From assembly GCF_042432825.1 (NCBI RefSeq), contig NZ_JBHLWN010000074.1, forward strand, positions 56,993 through 120,992: DNA of 64,000 bases. Direction: 5' to 3'. Shown one piece after another: positions 34,000 to 42,108 of this stretch. A program made the position numbers and the translations under genes. Under the pieces are notes generated by a model, which saw only the letters and a program-made list of their open reading frames with translations, did no database searches and was not told the DNA's origin. This stretch comes from Gordoniibacillus chartarius (lineage in GTDB: Bacteria; Bacillota; Bacilli; Paenibacillales; NBRC-103111). Within the stretch, counting starts at the first letter, position 1. Each line of letters starts with the position of its first letter.

Positions 34000-35079
34000 A
34001 TGGCAGACGTGAAAAAAATTGCAGTTCTCGCCGGCGACGGCATTGGCCCGGAAGTGATCGCCGAGGCAGAGAAGGTATTGAAGCGCACTGAAGAGCTGTT
34101 CGGCTACAAGTTCGAAACGGAGCACGCGCTGTTCGGCGGCATTGCAATCGATGAGCGCGGCACGCCGCTGCCCCAGGATACGCTGGAGCTGTGCCAGAAG
34201 TCCGATGCGGTGCTGCTTGGCGCGGTCGGCGGACCGAAGTGGGACAATAATTCGAAGGAGCTTCGCCCGGAAACCGGTCTGCTCGGTATCCGCAAAGCGC
34301 TCGGCTTGTTCTCGAACATTCGCCCGGCTGTGATTTTCGATTGCTTGAAGGATGCTTCGACGCTGAAGCCGGAAGTGCTGGAAGGCACCGACCTGATTGT
34401 CGTTCGAGAGCTGACAGGCGGCATCTACTTCGGTGAGAAATTCCGCCGCGACACGCCGAACGGCCAAGAAGCCGTTGACACCTGCGCTTACAATGTCAGC
34501 GAAGTGGAGCGCATCGCCCGCCAAGCGTTCGAAATCGCCCGTACGCGGCGCAAGAAGCTTGCTTCGGTTGACAAAGCGAACGTTCTGGAGACGTCCCGCC
34601 TGTGGCGCGAAACCGTAATCCGCGTGGCAGCCGATTATCCGGACGTTGAGCTGGAGCACGTGCTCGTTGACAACTGCGCGATGCAGCTGCTCCGCCGTCC
34701 GTCGAGCTTCGACGTAATCGTAACCGAGAACATGTTCGGCGACATTCTGAGCGACGAAGCCGCAATGCTGACCGGTTCGATCGGTATGCTGTCGTCCGCG
34801 AGCCTCGGCGAAGGCAGCTTCGGCTTGTACGAGCCGGTTCATGGCTCCGCACCGGATATCGCGGGTCAAGGCATCGCTAACCCGATTGCCACTATTTTGT
34901 CCGTAGCGTTGATGTTCCGTCTCACGTTCGGCTATCACGACGCAGCCGACAGCATCGAGCGCGCTGTCAAGAACGTGCTGGATGCCGGCCATCGCACGGG
35001 CGATATCGCGGTGGACAAGAGCCAAGCCATCGGCACGACGGCAATGGGCGACTTGATCGTTCAAGCGATGAATCGTTAA
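34000..35079 (+). CDS. leuB: 3-isopropylmalate dehydrogenase
   Basis: A 359-residue NAD+-dependent enzyme that oxidises and decarboxylates 3-isopropylmalate in leucine synthesis. Start pattern IAVLAGDGIGPEVIAEA, substrate-binding RELTGGIYFGEK and the family signature NMFGDILSDEAAMLTGSIGM are all present, along with YEPVHGSAPDIAGQGIANP of the NAD site. AGGAGTG lies 11 bases before ATG 34000. It is transcribed alone and ends at a strong terminator; leuC and leuD are elsewhere. Confidence 0.96.
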   Translation: MADVKKIAVLAGDGIGPEVIAEAEKVLKRTEELFGYKFETEHALFGGIAIDERGTPLPQDTLELCQKSDAVLLGAVGGPKWDNNSKELRPETGLLGIRKALGLFSNIRPAVIFDCLKDASTLKPEVLEGTDLIVVRELTGGIYFGEKFRRDTPNGQEAVDTCAYNVSEVERIARQAFEIARTRRKKLASVDKANVLETSRLWRETVIRVAADYPDVELEHVLVDNCAMQLLRRPSSFDVIVTENMFGDILSDEAAMLTGSIGMLSSASLGEGSFGLYEPVHGSAPDIAGQGIANPIATILSVALMFRLTFGYHDAADSIERAVKNVLDAGHRTGDIAVDKSQAIGTTAMGDLIVQAMNR

Positions 35080-35088
35080 TTAGTCCAA

Positions 35089-35135
35089 ATAAAGCTCCTC
35101 CTGCAACCCGGCTCGGGCGTGCAAGAGGAGCTTTT
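35089..35135 (+). terminator. Intrinsic terminator
   Basis: AAAGCTCCTC pairs with GAGGAGCTTT and is followed by TTTG, with a C/G-rich inner arm (ACCCGGCTCGGGC). Confidence 0.9.
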
Positions 35136-35211
35136 TTGCGCTTGTGCTTGTATAGGAGGTTATGCAAGCCATACGATGCGGATAAGCGGGGGACTTGGCC
35201 GGCAGGAAGAA

Positions 35212-35472
35212 CTACCGTAGCGGTTTCTCGAGCGCATATAAATCGTCTTCCAGCGTTGTCCAGCGCTGCTGAAGCGTGGTTCGGGCGTCTTGAAGCGCCT
35301 GATTATATACGTGCGGACCGAGCTCGCGCAGAAGCGCATCGAGCAGCGTCTCGGCGCCAAGCTCCCCGAGCTTCGCATCCGTATGATCTTCAATTATAGT
35401 TCGGATCCGGTCCAGCAGCAGCAGCTTGTGCTCACGCGGGAGCTTGATTACGTTAGCTTTCGGGTTTGACAT
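35212..35472 (-). CDS. DUF2164 family protein
   Basis: An 86-residue protein of the DUF2164 family: IIEDHTDAKLGELGAETLLD, then LRELGPHVYNQALQDA, and a final acidic helix pattern (LEDDLYALEKPL) match its conserved pattern. Function is unknown. ATG 35472 is chosen; a second ATG at 35481 is too close to the AGGAG. The start lies inside the end of the MarR-like pseudogene (ending 35453), a translational-coupling layout, so the frameshift upstream may lower its expression. Confidence 0.75.
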   Translation of the reverse strand: MSNPKANVIKLPREHKLLLLDRIRTIIEDHTDAKLGELGAETLLDALLRELGPHVYNQALQDARTTLQQRWTTLEDDLYALEKPLR

Positions 35473-35978
35473 TGGTTGCATTCTCTCCTTTAGGGACGGG
35501 TGATTCCGACTTGCGAATGAAACTGCGCTTGCAAAGCGCATCGGCTATCGGATAATGAACAAGCAGCTTCTCCAGTACCGCGGCGGTCGCCGACATCTCT
35601 TCCTTCGTAAAACAAACGTTCCATATCGGTGTACAGCTGCTCTTCAAAATCGCGGATGAGGAGGGCTTTGGCAGTGCCCTTCTCGGTCAACCGAAGAAGA
35701 ACGTATCTGGCGTCGTTAGGATTCACGATTTTGTCGACAAGACCGTCGTCCGCCATACGCTCAAGCAATCGGGACGGACTTCCGGTTTCGCATACCAGCG
35801 GCGCCCCCAGCTCTTTTAAAGAAATCGGCTGCCATCGCTCAAGAACCGTGATGACTTCCGCCTGCGAGGGAGTGAGCCAGATGGTTTTCATTTAATCGTT
35901 AAGCTGGCGCTGTCCGACTCGCTGCGCGGCCAGAATGAAATAGCGGAACCGTTCCGCTTCGAAGTGTGATGACGTCAT
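35453..35978 (-). pseudogene. MarR-family regulator with nonsense codon and frameshift
   Basis: From ATG 35978 (AGGAG 8 bases upstream) the frame reads MTSSHFEAERFRYFILAAQR and then QLND, hits TAA (35894-35892) and continues without a shift as MKTIWLTPSQAEVITVLE and the winged helix SLKELGAPLVCETGSPSRLL. At a run of four A on the plus strand (35609-35612) the frame is lost; dropping one base restores LFTKEEMSATAAVLEKLLVH to a stop at 35453. The repaired protein would be 174 residues. Two separate lesions argue for real decay. The stop replaces a Leu-like position of the first helix pair (TTA to TAA would explain it). Confidence 0.72.
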
Positions 35979-36108
35979 CCTGCCTGCTCCTACTCCAAAA
36001 GCTTAGACGATCGTCTGCGGGCGTATGTCCGGGTCGCGATTGGCTATAATAAGGCGGCAATCATGCCGGGCAGGAAAATCGCGTAACCAGCGCGATGAGT
36101 TATCGGCC

Positions 36109-36339
36109 TCATCTTTTTTTGATACCGGGTAAAATATGCTCGATCCAGGACCGCTCGGCTTAGCCGACATCGCTTGCCGGCCCTACCCAGCCGGCGGAGG
36201 TCCAGGAGGTCCGCACCATGACCGAAAATTGGCCCTTACTGTGGCCCGCTGTATGCACCAGGTACAATGAGCCGTCCCCAAACAGATCGATGCCTATATT
36301 ATAAGGGGCGTAGGGGATCGTTTCCAGTTCAATCGTGGA
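36109..36339 (-). pseudogene. MBL-fold hydrolase remnant
   Basis: One minus-strand frame reads TIELETIPYAPYNIGIDLFG, DGSLYLVHTAGHSKGQFSVM and ASDVG, then TAA, then AERSWIEHILPGIKKR to TGA. VHTxGHSKGQFSV and ASDVG are metal-site motifs of metallo-beta-lactamase-fold enzymes such as lactonases; the normal residue after ASDVG is Tyr, so TAT to TAA is likely. The whole N-terminal half, with the HxHxDH motif, is missing. It is a truncated relic between the MarR-like pseudogene and the monooxygenase gene. Confidence 0.68.
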
Positions 36340-36355
36340 TCAATTCAGCTCCTTT

Positions 36356-36404
36356 AAATGACGTGTCATCTATAAGTTCTGCCATATTAAATGACGCGTC
36401 ATTT
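36356..36404 (+). promoter_or_regulatory. Paired palindromic operators
   Basis: AAATGACGTGTCATCT (36356-36371) and the perfect palindrome AAATGACGCGTCATTT (36389-36404) are centred 33 bp apart, about three helical turns. A related GATGACGTCATC lies over the start codon of the MarR-like pseudogene (35969-35980). They look like binding sites of a MarR- or TetR-type repressor for the monooxygenase gene. Confidence 0.55.
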
Positions 36405-36487
36405 ATTTACAAGTGCTGAAAGCCGCTCCGGTTTTGACCTACTGTTGTTATTTGTGTTACAGTTAACGGCAAGAGGTGATAATTTCA

Positions 36488-37513
36488 ATGAAATTAGGGA
36501 TATTGGACCAATCGCATATCGGGGAAGGCCGGACAGCCGCCGATGCGTTGGCGGAGACGACGCGGCTCGCTCAGCATGCGGAGCAGCTGGGCTATTCGCG
36601 ATTCTGGATGTCGGAGCATCATGCCAGCGCGGCGCTCGCCCACTCCAGCCCGGAGATTATGATCGCCCATGTTGCGGCTGCAACTTCGCGGATTCGTGTC
36701 GGCTCCGGCGGCGTCATGCTGCCGCACTACAGTACCTACAAAGTTGCGGAAAATTTCCGGCTGCTCGAGGCGCTCCACCCCGGACGCATCGATCTTGGCC
36801 TCGGCCGGGCTCCGGGAGGAATGCCGCTGGCGACCCGTGCGCTCCAGGAAGATAAACACGTCGATATCCGCAAATATCCGGAGCAAGTGGCCGATCTGCG
36901 CGGTTATTTGGTTGAAGGCTTACCGGCCAGCCATCCGTTTGCGAAGCTCGAGATTTCGCCTGCCATTGACACCGCTCCGGAAATATGGCTGCTCGGCTCA
37001 AGCGATGAAAGTGCCAGAATAGCGGCGCTGCAGGGTACGGGCTACGCGTTCGCCCAGTTTTTCGGTACGCCGGGAGGGATGGAGGCGATCCGGTATTATC
37101 GCGAGCACTTTCGGCCGTCTGCCGCCTGCGGGCTGCCGCGCACGATGGCGGCCGTGCTCGCGATTTGCGCCGACACGGAGGAAGAGGCCAATTTGCTGGC
37201 CATGAGCACCGATTTATTTTTCCTGCGCCTGGAGAGCGGTCTGCCTTTGAACGATTTGCCGTCGGTGAAGACGGCCGTCGACTATCCGTATACCGAATAC
37301 GATATGCTGCGGATCAAGCACGCCCGGCAGCGCCGTATCGTCGGAACGCCGGCTCAGGTGAAGGAGCAGCTTGAAGCGCTGGCGGCGGATTACTCCGCCG
37401 ATGAGCTTCTGATCGTTTCCCCGATTCATGAGATGGAAGCCCGGCTGAAGTCGTACCGGCTCATCGCCGAAGCGTTCGGCTTGCATGCATCAGTCCCGGG
37501 CGGCGACAAATAA
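36488..37513 (+). CDS. Luciferase-like (LLM class) flavin-dependent monooxygenase
   Basis: A 341-residue TIM-barrel enzyme of the bacterial-luciferase superfamily, YhbW/MsnO8 group: MKLGILDQSHIGEGRTAADA, then SRFWMSEHHASAALAHSSPE, and TSRIRVGSGGVMLPHYSTYK are the standard conserved blocks. It would use reduced flavin and oxygen; the substrate is unknown. GAGGTG lies 9 bases before ATG 36488. Two palindromes upstream suggest control by a repressor, possibly the now broken MarR-like gene, in which case it would be derepressed. Confidence 0.88.
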   Translation: MKLGILDQSHIGEGRTAADALAETTRLAQHAEQLGYSRFWMSEHHASAALAHSSPEIMIAHVAAATSRIRVGSGGVMLPHYSTYKVAENFRLLEALHPGRIDLGLGRAPGGMPLATRALQEDKHVDIRKYPEQVADLRGYLVEGLPASHPFAKLEISPAIDTAPEIWLLGSSDESARIAALQGTGYAFAQFFGTPGGMEAIRYYREHFRPSAACGLPRTMAAVLAICADTEEEANLLAMSTDLFFLRLESGLPLNDLPSVKTAVDYPYTEYDMLRIKHARQRRIVGTPAQVKEQLEALAADYSADELLIVSPIHEMEARLKSYRLIAEAFGLHASVPGGDK

Positions 37514-37543
37514 GGACGGCTCCCCATTCGGGGAACCGTCCTT
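37513..37543 (+). terminator. Intrinsic terminator
   Basis: GGACGGCTCCCC pairs with GGGGAACCGTCC (one mismatch) followed by TTAAT; the opposite strand has AAGG, so it may act weakly for the convergent GH15 gene as well. Confidence 0.6.
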
Positions 37544-37549
37544 AATGCC

Positions 37550-39526
37550 TTACACGCTTGATGCGGAAGCGGCGAGCTTCTGATATTTCTGCGTATACTT
37601 CGTTACCGCCAGCACATAGGTTGCATGCGACCAAGTGAGCGGCGCCACGGATACCGGCGACCCGTCGAACGGATCTAGCTGCTCCGGCAGGATCCCGCTC
37701 TCCATGGCGTGCCGCTCGACCCATTCCAGGGTGCGGCGCGGCGACTCCAAATCGGCGAGCGTCTTCGCTTTATCGATCTCCCATTCGGCAATCCACAGCG
37801 TACAGATGATCCACGGGTTGCCCGGAATGTTATGGATATCCGAAGAACGCTGGAAATAGTAGTCGTGATGGTAGCGGGCCACGCCGCCAACGTGCGTCTT
37901 AATCGTCAATCCCGCACGGTTCGCTTCCATCGTGCGCTCGACGCGAGGATCGTCGGCCGGCAGCACGCCGAATTCGAAGATGCCGTACACCGAGCTTTCC
38001 AGCGTCGTGTCCTTAACCCATTTGCCGTCTTCCATATATAAGCCGCGGACGAATCGGCCGAGCTCCTCATCGTACAAATGCTTGAGGATGCCGGATTTGA
38101 TCTTCTCCGCCGTATGGCGGTAGCGGTTGCTCCGCTCGTCGTCTCCGAACAAAGAGGAGAAGTTGGCTGCCGCAATTAGCCCTCCGTACACGGCGGAAGC
38201 GGTGAATGTATAGATGCCGTACCGTTCTTCCCACAGGTCATAGCTCGGCTTCGGCAGGTTGAGCTCCTGCTCGATGTAGGAAGACATGAAGCGGGCCGAG
38301 CGCCGGATCAAGGTGCGGTATAAGCCCTGCGCCTTTTCCAGCGAGCCGTGCGTTTTGTAGTCCTGCCATAGGGCGAACAGCACGAGCGCGGTTTCGTCTT
38401 CCTGGATCGGCAGCTGCACTTTGCCCATATGAATATACGGATGCCATGAAGAGCCGACAGTTCCGTCCGGATTAAACTTGTGGTGCAGATAGCCTTCCGG
38501 TGACAGCACCTCGGCGCAAAAGTCGAAGAACGGGGACACCATTTCATTGTAGCCGGCCAGCGTCATCGCATAGGCGATCAGAGCGCCGTCACGCGGCCAC
38601 ATATAGCTGTAGTGGTCGCGGTTGCTCTGCATGATGTCGGAGTCGTTCGCGGCGATGATGGCGCCGTTCACGTCGGTCTGGGTGCGAACGATGAGCAAGC
38701 TTTGCTTAAACAGGCGGATAACGTTCTCCGGCAGATCGGCGTAGGACCGCTCGGATTTGTTGACCCAGCGCTGCCAATATATTTTCACACGGTCGAGAAG
38801 CTTGCCCGGATGGCTGTCGCGCACGTAAATGTCGAGCTTCTTCACTTCCTCCAGATTCTTGCCCGCCGTTAGCCAGTAATACATCGTTTGTTCGCCTTCC
38901 GGCGGCACGAACAACCGGAACGATATCGTGGAGTCGACGGAGCCCTGCGCGATGGCGTTGCCCATCAGATGGCCGTCCTCCGCGTCGCGCCATGTACCCT
39001 CGGCGTTATGGAAACGCTTGACCCCGGTCGTGTATTGGTAGATGCCTTCCGTACCGGTGGAGCCGTTGACCATAAAATACTTATCTTTCTTATAATGAAA
39101 CACCGTATGAAGCGCCGGGTAGTACGCCGCAGTGTCGCCGACTTCCGTCTCGTTGATGACCAAATCCTGGTTGAAGAACACCCGTATCTCGCGAACGGTG
39201 CTGCGGTGATTCGTAATATGAATGCGTTTCAAAAAAATATTCTCGCGCTGGTGCACGCCATCGTTGATCAGCAGCGTGACGCCGAGTCCCTCATGAGTTG
39301 CCGTGACCTCAGTGACGAGCGAATCCTCCGCATAGCCCAGACGGATGTTCCAGCTCGGATCGTTCAGCCAGGCGAAGCCGCCGTCAACCCAGACGCCTAT
39401 GCGGCACTGGTACCCACAAATGTGGTTCAACTGGCCGACGTACGGATAATACAAATCTCGCATATAACCGAACCGGTCCATATTGATCAAAAACTTTCCA
39501 TTTCCAACTACTAATTGTCTAGGCAT
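37550..39526 (-). CDS. Glycoside hydrolase family 15 protein (glucoamylase-like)
   Basis: A 658-residue protein. The N-terminal ~270 residues are the beta-sandwich domain of GH15 (LVVGNGKFLINMDRFGYMRD, with YYPYVGQ next). The alpha/alpha barrel follows with SYMWPRDGALIAYAM (substrate-binding WPRDG), DLWEERYGIYTFTASAVYGG with the first catalytic Glu region, and a late LDPFDGSPVSVAPLTWSHA near the second catalytic Glu. No signal peptide is seen, so it acts on intracellular oligosaccharides such as trehalose, isomaltose or glucans. ATG 39526 is preferred (GGGAAG nearby); ATG 39541 is possible. It is a single gene. Confidence 0.88.
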   Translation of the reverse strand: MPRQLVVGNGKFLINMDRFGYMRDLYYPYVGQLNHICGYQCRIGVWVDGGFAWLNDPSWNIRLGYAEDSLVTEVTATHEGLGVTLLINDGVHQRENIFLKRIHITNHRSTVREIRVFFNQDLVINETEVGDTAAYYPALHTVFHYKKDKYFMVNGSTGTEGIYQYTTGVKRFHNAEGTWRDAEDGHLMGNAIAQGSVDSTISFRLFVPPEGEQTMYYWLTAGKNLEEVKKLDIYVRDSHPGKLLDRVKIYWQRWVNKSERSYADLPENVIRLFKQSLLIVRTQTDVNGAIIAANDSDIMQSNRDHYSYMWPRDGALIAYAMTLAGYNEMVSPFFDFCAEVLSPEGYLHHKFNPDGTVGSSWHPYIHMGKVQLPIQEDETALVLFALWQDYKTHGSLEKAQGLYRTLIRRSARFMSSYIEQELNLPKPSYDLWEERYGIYTFTASAVYGGLIAAANFSSLFGDDERSNRYRHTAEKIKSGILKHLYDEELGRFVRGLYMEDGKWVKDTTLESSVYGIFEFGVLPADDPRVERTMEANRAGLTIKTHVGGVARYHHDYYFQRSSDIHNIPGNPWIICTLWIAEWEIDKAKTLADLESPRRTLEWVERHAMESGILPEQLDPFDGSPVSVAPLTWSHATYVLAVTKYTQKYQKLAASASSV

Positions 39527-39811
39527 GCCATCACTTCCCATCCTTGGAGGTCGCGGAATCCGCGAGAGTCGTAGTTTTATGAAAAATATGTAGTCTGTTT
39601 TCAATTCATCGTACATGCAGCGAAGGGGATGCGTCAATATGCGCGGCAGGTAATTTTTAGGTAAACATTCCTCTCCCCATCATGCCCCGAAAGGACAATC
39701 TCTAATCCCCACAAGCGCAGCAAATAGGGGCGGTGTATGGCGCCGCTCTGCAGCGTCTTCCCGTCCCGGCTCATTTGCCGTTTCCCAGCCCATCCTGCGG
39801 TTCTTGGCGGC

Positions 39812-40003
39812 TTAAGTCCGATGCTTCAGCTTGACGACCCAATCGTACCGGTTGGTGGACAGCAGCAGCCCGGCTAACTCTTCTTTCTTAACGTTCATTA
39901 CCGCTTCCGTTCTGCCGGTCGAGTATTGGACGATGATTTGCGACGCTTTGTCGTCATACTGAACATAAGGAATTTGGGCCGAACCGATCGGAATCATATT
40001 CAT
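39812..40003 (-). CDS. Small protein, function unknown
   Basis: A 63-residue protein that looks like a beta-rich small domain: PYVQYDDKASQIIVQYSTGR, then MNVKKEELAGLLLSTNRYDW, ending VVKLKHRT. The pattern of strand, turn and Gly-Arg is a little like KTSC-type domains, but not enough to name it. ATG 40003 has GGAGGG 5 bases upstream. The 285 bases between it and the GH15 start hold no other gene. Confidence 0.6.
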   Translation of the reverse strand: MNMIPIGSAQIPYVQYDDKASQIIVQYSTGRTEAVMNVKKEELAGLLLSTNRYDWVVKLKHRT

Positions 40004-40230
40004 CGTAAACCCTCCGTTCCAGAGTTGGTAGTGGATCGTTTTCAATATATGACGGGGCATGCAAAGCTAGAAGGCGTCAGGTGAAATCGGACCGGCCCCT
40101 CCAGCCGCTGCGGGCGTTGTGCGCGGTTATCCCCTAAAATCTGTTACTATGAAAAAGAGGAATTATCGTGTATATTGTGGAATATATTTTGTCAAACCTT
40201 CGGGGGATGATGGAGGAGGAGGGACCGCTC

Positions 40231-40656
40231 ATGAGCTTTTGCTGCGGCGCCAGTATGATCGGCACCCGAGGCACGCTGAAGCATATCCGGACGCGCATTC
40301 ACAACGTTCCGATTTTGTTTTGTCCGGTTTGCCATCGTACCGAAGTGCATTATCAGGCTGAGAACGAATACGAGATTTTGGCTGAATACGCTCACGGTGA
40401 CGGAGCGGCGGAAGTCGACTTCTTGGAGTATGTCGATAACAAGAGCGGCGGCGAGCTGTTCGAGAACTGTGTGAGCAACGAGGAAGAAGATCCGCTAGAC
40501 GTCGTGCATAGACAAATCGATATGGGTTTGGATTTGCTGACGGTGGCCAAATCGATAGATGATTGGGAATGGGAAGAACAGCTGAAACGGCGGCTGCAAA
40601 TGCTGAGCAACCGGCGGGCCAAGCTGCTGAACAAGCGGGCTTCCAAGCGCCATTAA
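40231..40656 (+). CDS. Zinc-ribbon-like small protein, function unknown
   Basis: A 141-residue soluble protein. Near the start is MSFCCGASMIGTRGT followed by NVPILFCPVCHRTEVHY; the CC and CPVC pairs could bind one zinc. The middle is acidic (VSNEEEDPLDVVHRQIDMGL) and the C-terminus is a basic amphipathic helix (EQLKRRLQMLSNRRAKLLNK). The pattern suggests a small nucleic-acid- or protein-binding adaptor, but no family is recognised. GGAGGAGGGA precedes ATG 40231. It is followed by a terminator. Confidence 0.65.
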   Translation: MSFCCGASMIGTRGTLKHIRTRIHNVPILFCPVCHRTEVHYQAENEYEILAEYAHGDGAAEVDFLEYVDNKSGGELFENCVSNEEEDPLDVVHRQIDMGLDLLTVAKSIDDWEWEEQLKRRLQMLSNRRAKLLNKRASKRH

Positions 40657-40667
40657 TGATATTGGTG

Positions 40668-40700
40668 AAGTCTCTCACTGCGGTGGGGGACTTTTTTTGT
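40668..40700 (+). terminator. Intrinsic terminator
   Basis: AAGTCTCTCAC and GTGGGGGACTT form a stem followed by TTTTTG. Confidence 0.85.
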
Positions 40701-40778
40701 TAATTTTGCACCCTCTTAAAGGTTTGTTACGTTTACGAAGTATATGATGCGTTAATAATTCGTAAAGAGAGGGGCAAG

Positions 40779-41006
40779 ATGACCGTGGACAAATACTATA
40801 TTCTTTACAAGGATAAGGTCCTTGCCGGACCGCTTCCGCACGAAGACGCCGAAATGAAGTGCATCAAGCTCGGGTATTGCTTCAAAAACGTAGAGGTTGT
40901 ACCGGAGGACGCCGTGAAGGCGAAGCCGGATGAGGAAGAATCCGCCATGAGGGACGAGCTGGAGGCGGGTTCGTTACAGCTGTCCGCCGCCGCTTGCTGG
41001 AAGTAG
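40779..41006 (+). CDS. Small protein, function unknown
   Basis: A 75-residue acidic protein, starting MTVDKYYILYKDKVLAGPLP, then CIKLGYCFKNVEVVPEDAVK and a Glu-rich stretch (PDEEESAMRDELEAG). The YYILYKDKVLAGP block suggests a tiny beta domain. No family was recognised. AGAGAGGGG precedes ATG 40779. It lies between two terminators and so is transcribed alone. Confidence 0.6.
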   Translation: MTVDKYYILYKDKVLAGPLPHEDAEMKCIKLGYCFKNVEVVPEDAVKAKPDEEESAMRDELEAGSLQLSAAACWK

Positions 41007-41064
41007 CTGTATCGGGTAGGAGAGCCGTTTCAATTGCACGTATATATGTCCGGTCGTGTCGTTT

Positions 41065-41106
41065 ACGCCGTCCGCCGCTCCGAATGGTGCGCGGGCGGCG
41101 TTTTCG
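41065..41106 (+). terminator. Intrinsic terminator
   Basis: CGCCGTCCGC pairs with GCGGGCGGCG, followed by TTTTCGTG. Confidence 0.7.
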
Positions 41107-41173
41107 TGTTTATTGGACTACTGGAAAGCTTATCTCCTCCATCATTTCCCATGGAGGCCATTCAACGTATAGA

Positions 41174-41246
41174 TATGTTATAATAGGGATGTTTTTCTGT
41201 TCCGTGTTGCTGTTCATACCCCCGCATCAGCATACATATCAACGAA
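41174..41246 (+). promoter_or_regulatory. Promoters of sigI-rsgI, including a candidate SigI site
   Basis: An extended -10 (TGTTATAAT, 41177-41184... TATAAT at 41179-41184) is a likely sigma-A start. Further on, ACCCCC (41218-41223) and CGAA (41243-41246) match the two SigI promoter elements with a rather long spacer of 19 bases. SigI operons are usually self-activating, so the second site is plausible. Confidence 0.4.
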
Positions 41247-41271
41247 AATATTATAGTGTGAGGTGGAACGT

Positions 41272-42108
41272 TTGTTACTGGTACTGTTCAACAAGTTCCT
41301 GGGTAAACGTCGGTCTTCCCACCCTAATTCGAATTCGATAGAAGCAGCGCTGCCGGAGCAGCAAGTTGTGCGTATTCAACAGGGTGATTTGCGGCTTCGC
41401 AATCAGTTTATCGCGGATTATCAGCCGTATGTAGCTAAGGTGACAAGCCGATTCTGCAAACGGTATGTAGATCCGGCGAGAGACGATGAGTTCAGCATCG
41501 CGCTGGCGGCTTTCAATGAGGCGATCAATCAGTTCGCCCCGCAAGCTGGCAGGTCGTTCCTGAGCTTTGCGGAGACGGTCATGCGGCGCCGCTTGATCGA
41601 TTTTGTCCGCAAGGAGCAGCGGTTTCGAGGACAAGTGCCGTTAAGCTCATTTGAGGTTGAGGATGATGAAGATAACATCATCAATCCGGTGGAAGTGCAT
41701 CAAGCGATTGAGCTATACGAGAAGCAGAGAGGATTGGAGGAGCGAAAAGGCGAGATCGCGGACTTCAGCCGTGTGCTCGCTGAGTTCGGCGTGTCCTTCA
41801 CCGAGCTGGCCGAGGTGGCCCCCAAGCATGAAGACTCGCGACGGATGCTGCTGCGGATCGGCCATACGCTGGCAGGATCCTCCGCGATGATGCGCATATT
41901 GGTGACGAAGCGAACGCTTCCGATCAAGGAGTTGCTCGAACAGGTCGACGTCTCGCGCAAGACGCTGGAGCGCAACCGGAAATATTTGATTGCCATGGCA
42001 TTGATTTTGAACGGACCATACCCGTATTTACGCGATTATTTGCGAATTCACGATGAAGAAGACAACGACGCAGATGCTCCTGCAGGAAGGAGAACCGTAC
42101 ATGAATAA
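41272..42108 (+). CDS. sigI: RNA polymerase sigma factor SigI
   Basis: A 278-residue sigma-70-related factor of the SigI group. Region 2 has FCKRYVDPARDDEFSIALAA, then FNEAINQFAPQAGRSFLSFA and RRRLIDFVRKEQRF; the C-terminal part (SRKTLERNRKYLIAMALI) is the SigI-specific DNA-binding end. SigI responds to heat or envelope stress in Bacillus and to polysaccharides in clostridia, and is held by RsgI. The start is probably TTG 41272 with GAGGTGG upstream; GTG 41263 in the same frame lies inside that site. Its last 8 bases overlap rsgI, so the two are translationally coupled. Confidence 0.93.
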   Translation: MLLVLFNKFLGKRRSSHPNSNSIEAALPEQQVVRIQQGDLRLRNQFIADYQPYVAKVTSRFCKRYVDPARDDEFSIALAAFNEAINQFAPQAGRSFLSFAETVMRRRLIDFVRKEQRFRGQVPLSSFEVEDDEDNIINPVEVHQAIELYEKQRGLEERKGEIADFSRVLAEFGVSFTELAEVAPKHEDSRRMLLRIGHTLAGSSAMMRILVTKRTLPIKELLEQVDVSRKTLERNRKYLIAMALILNGPYPYLRDYLRIHDEEDNDADAPAGRRTVHE

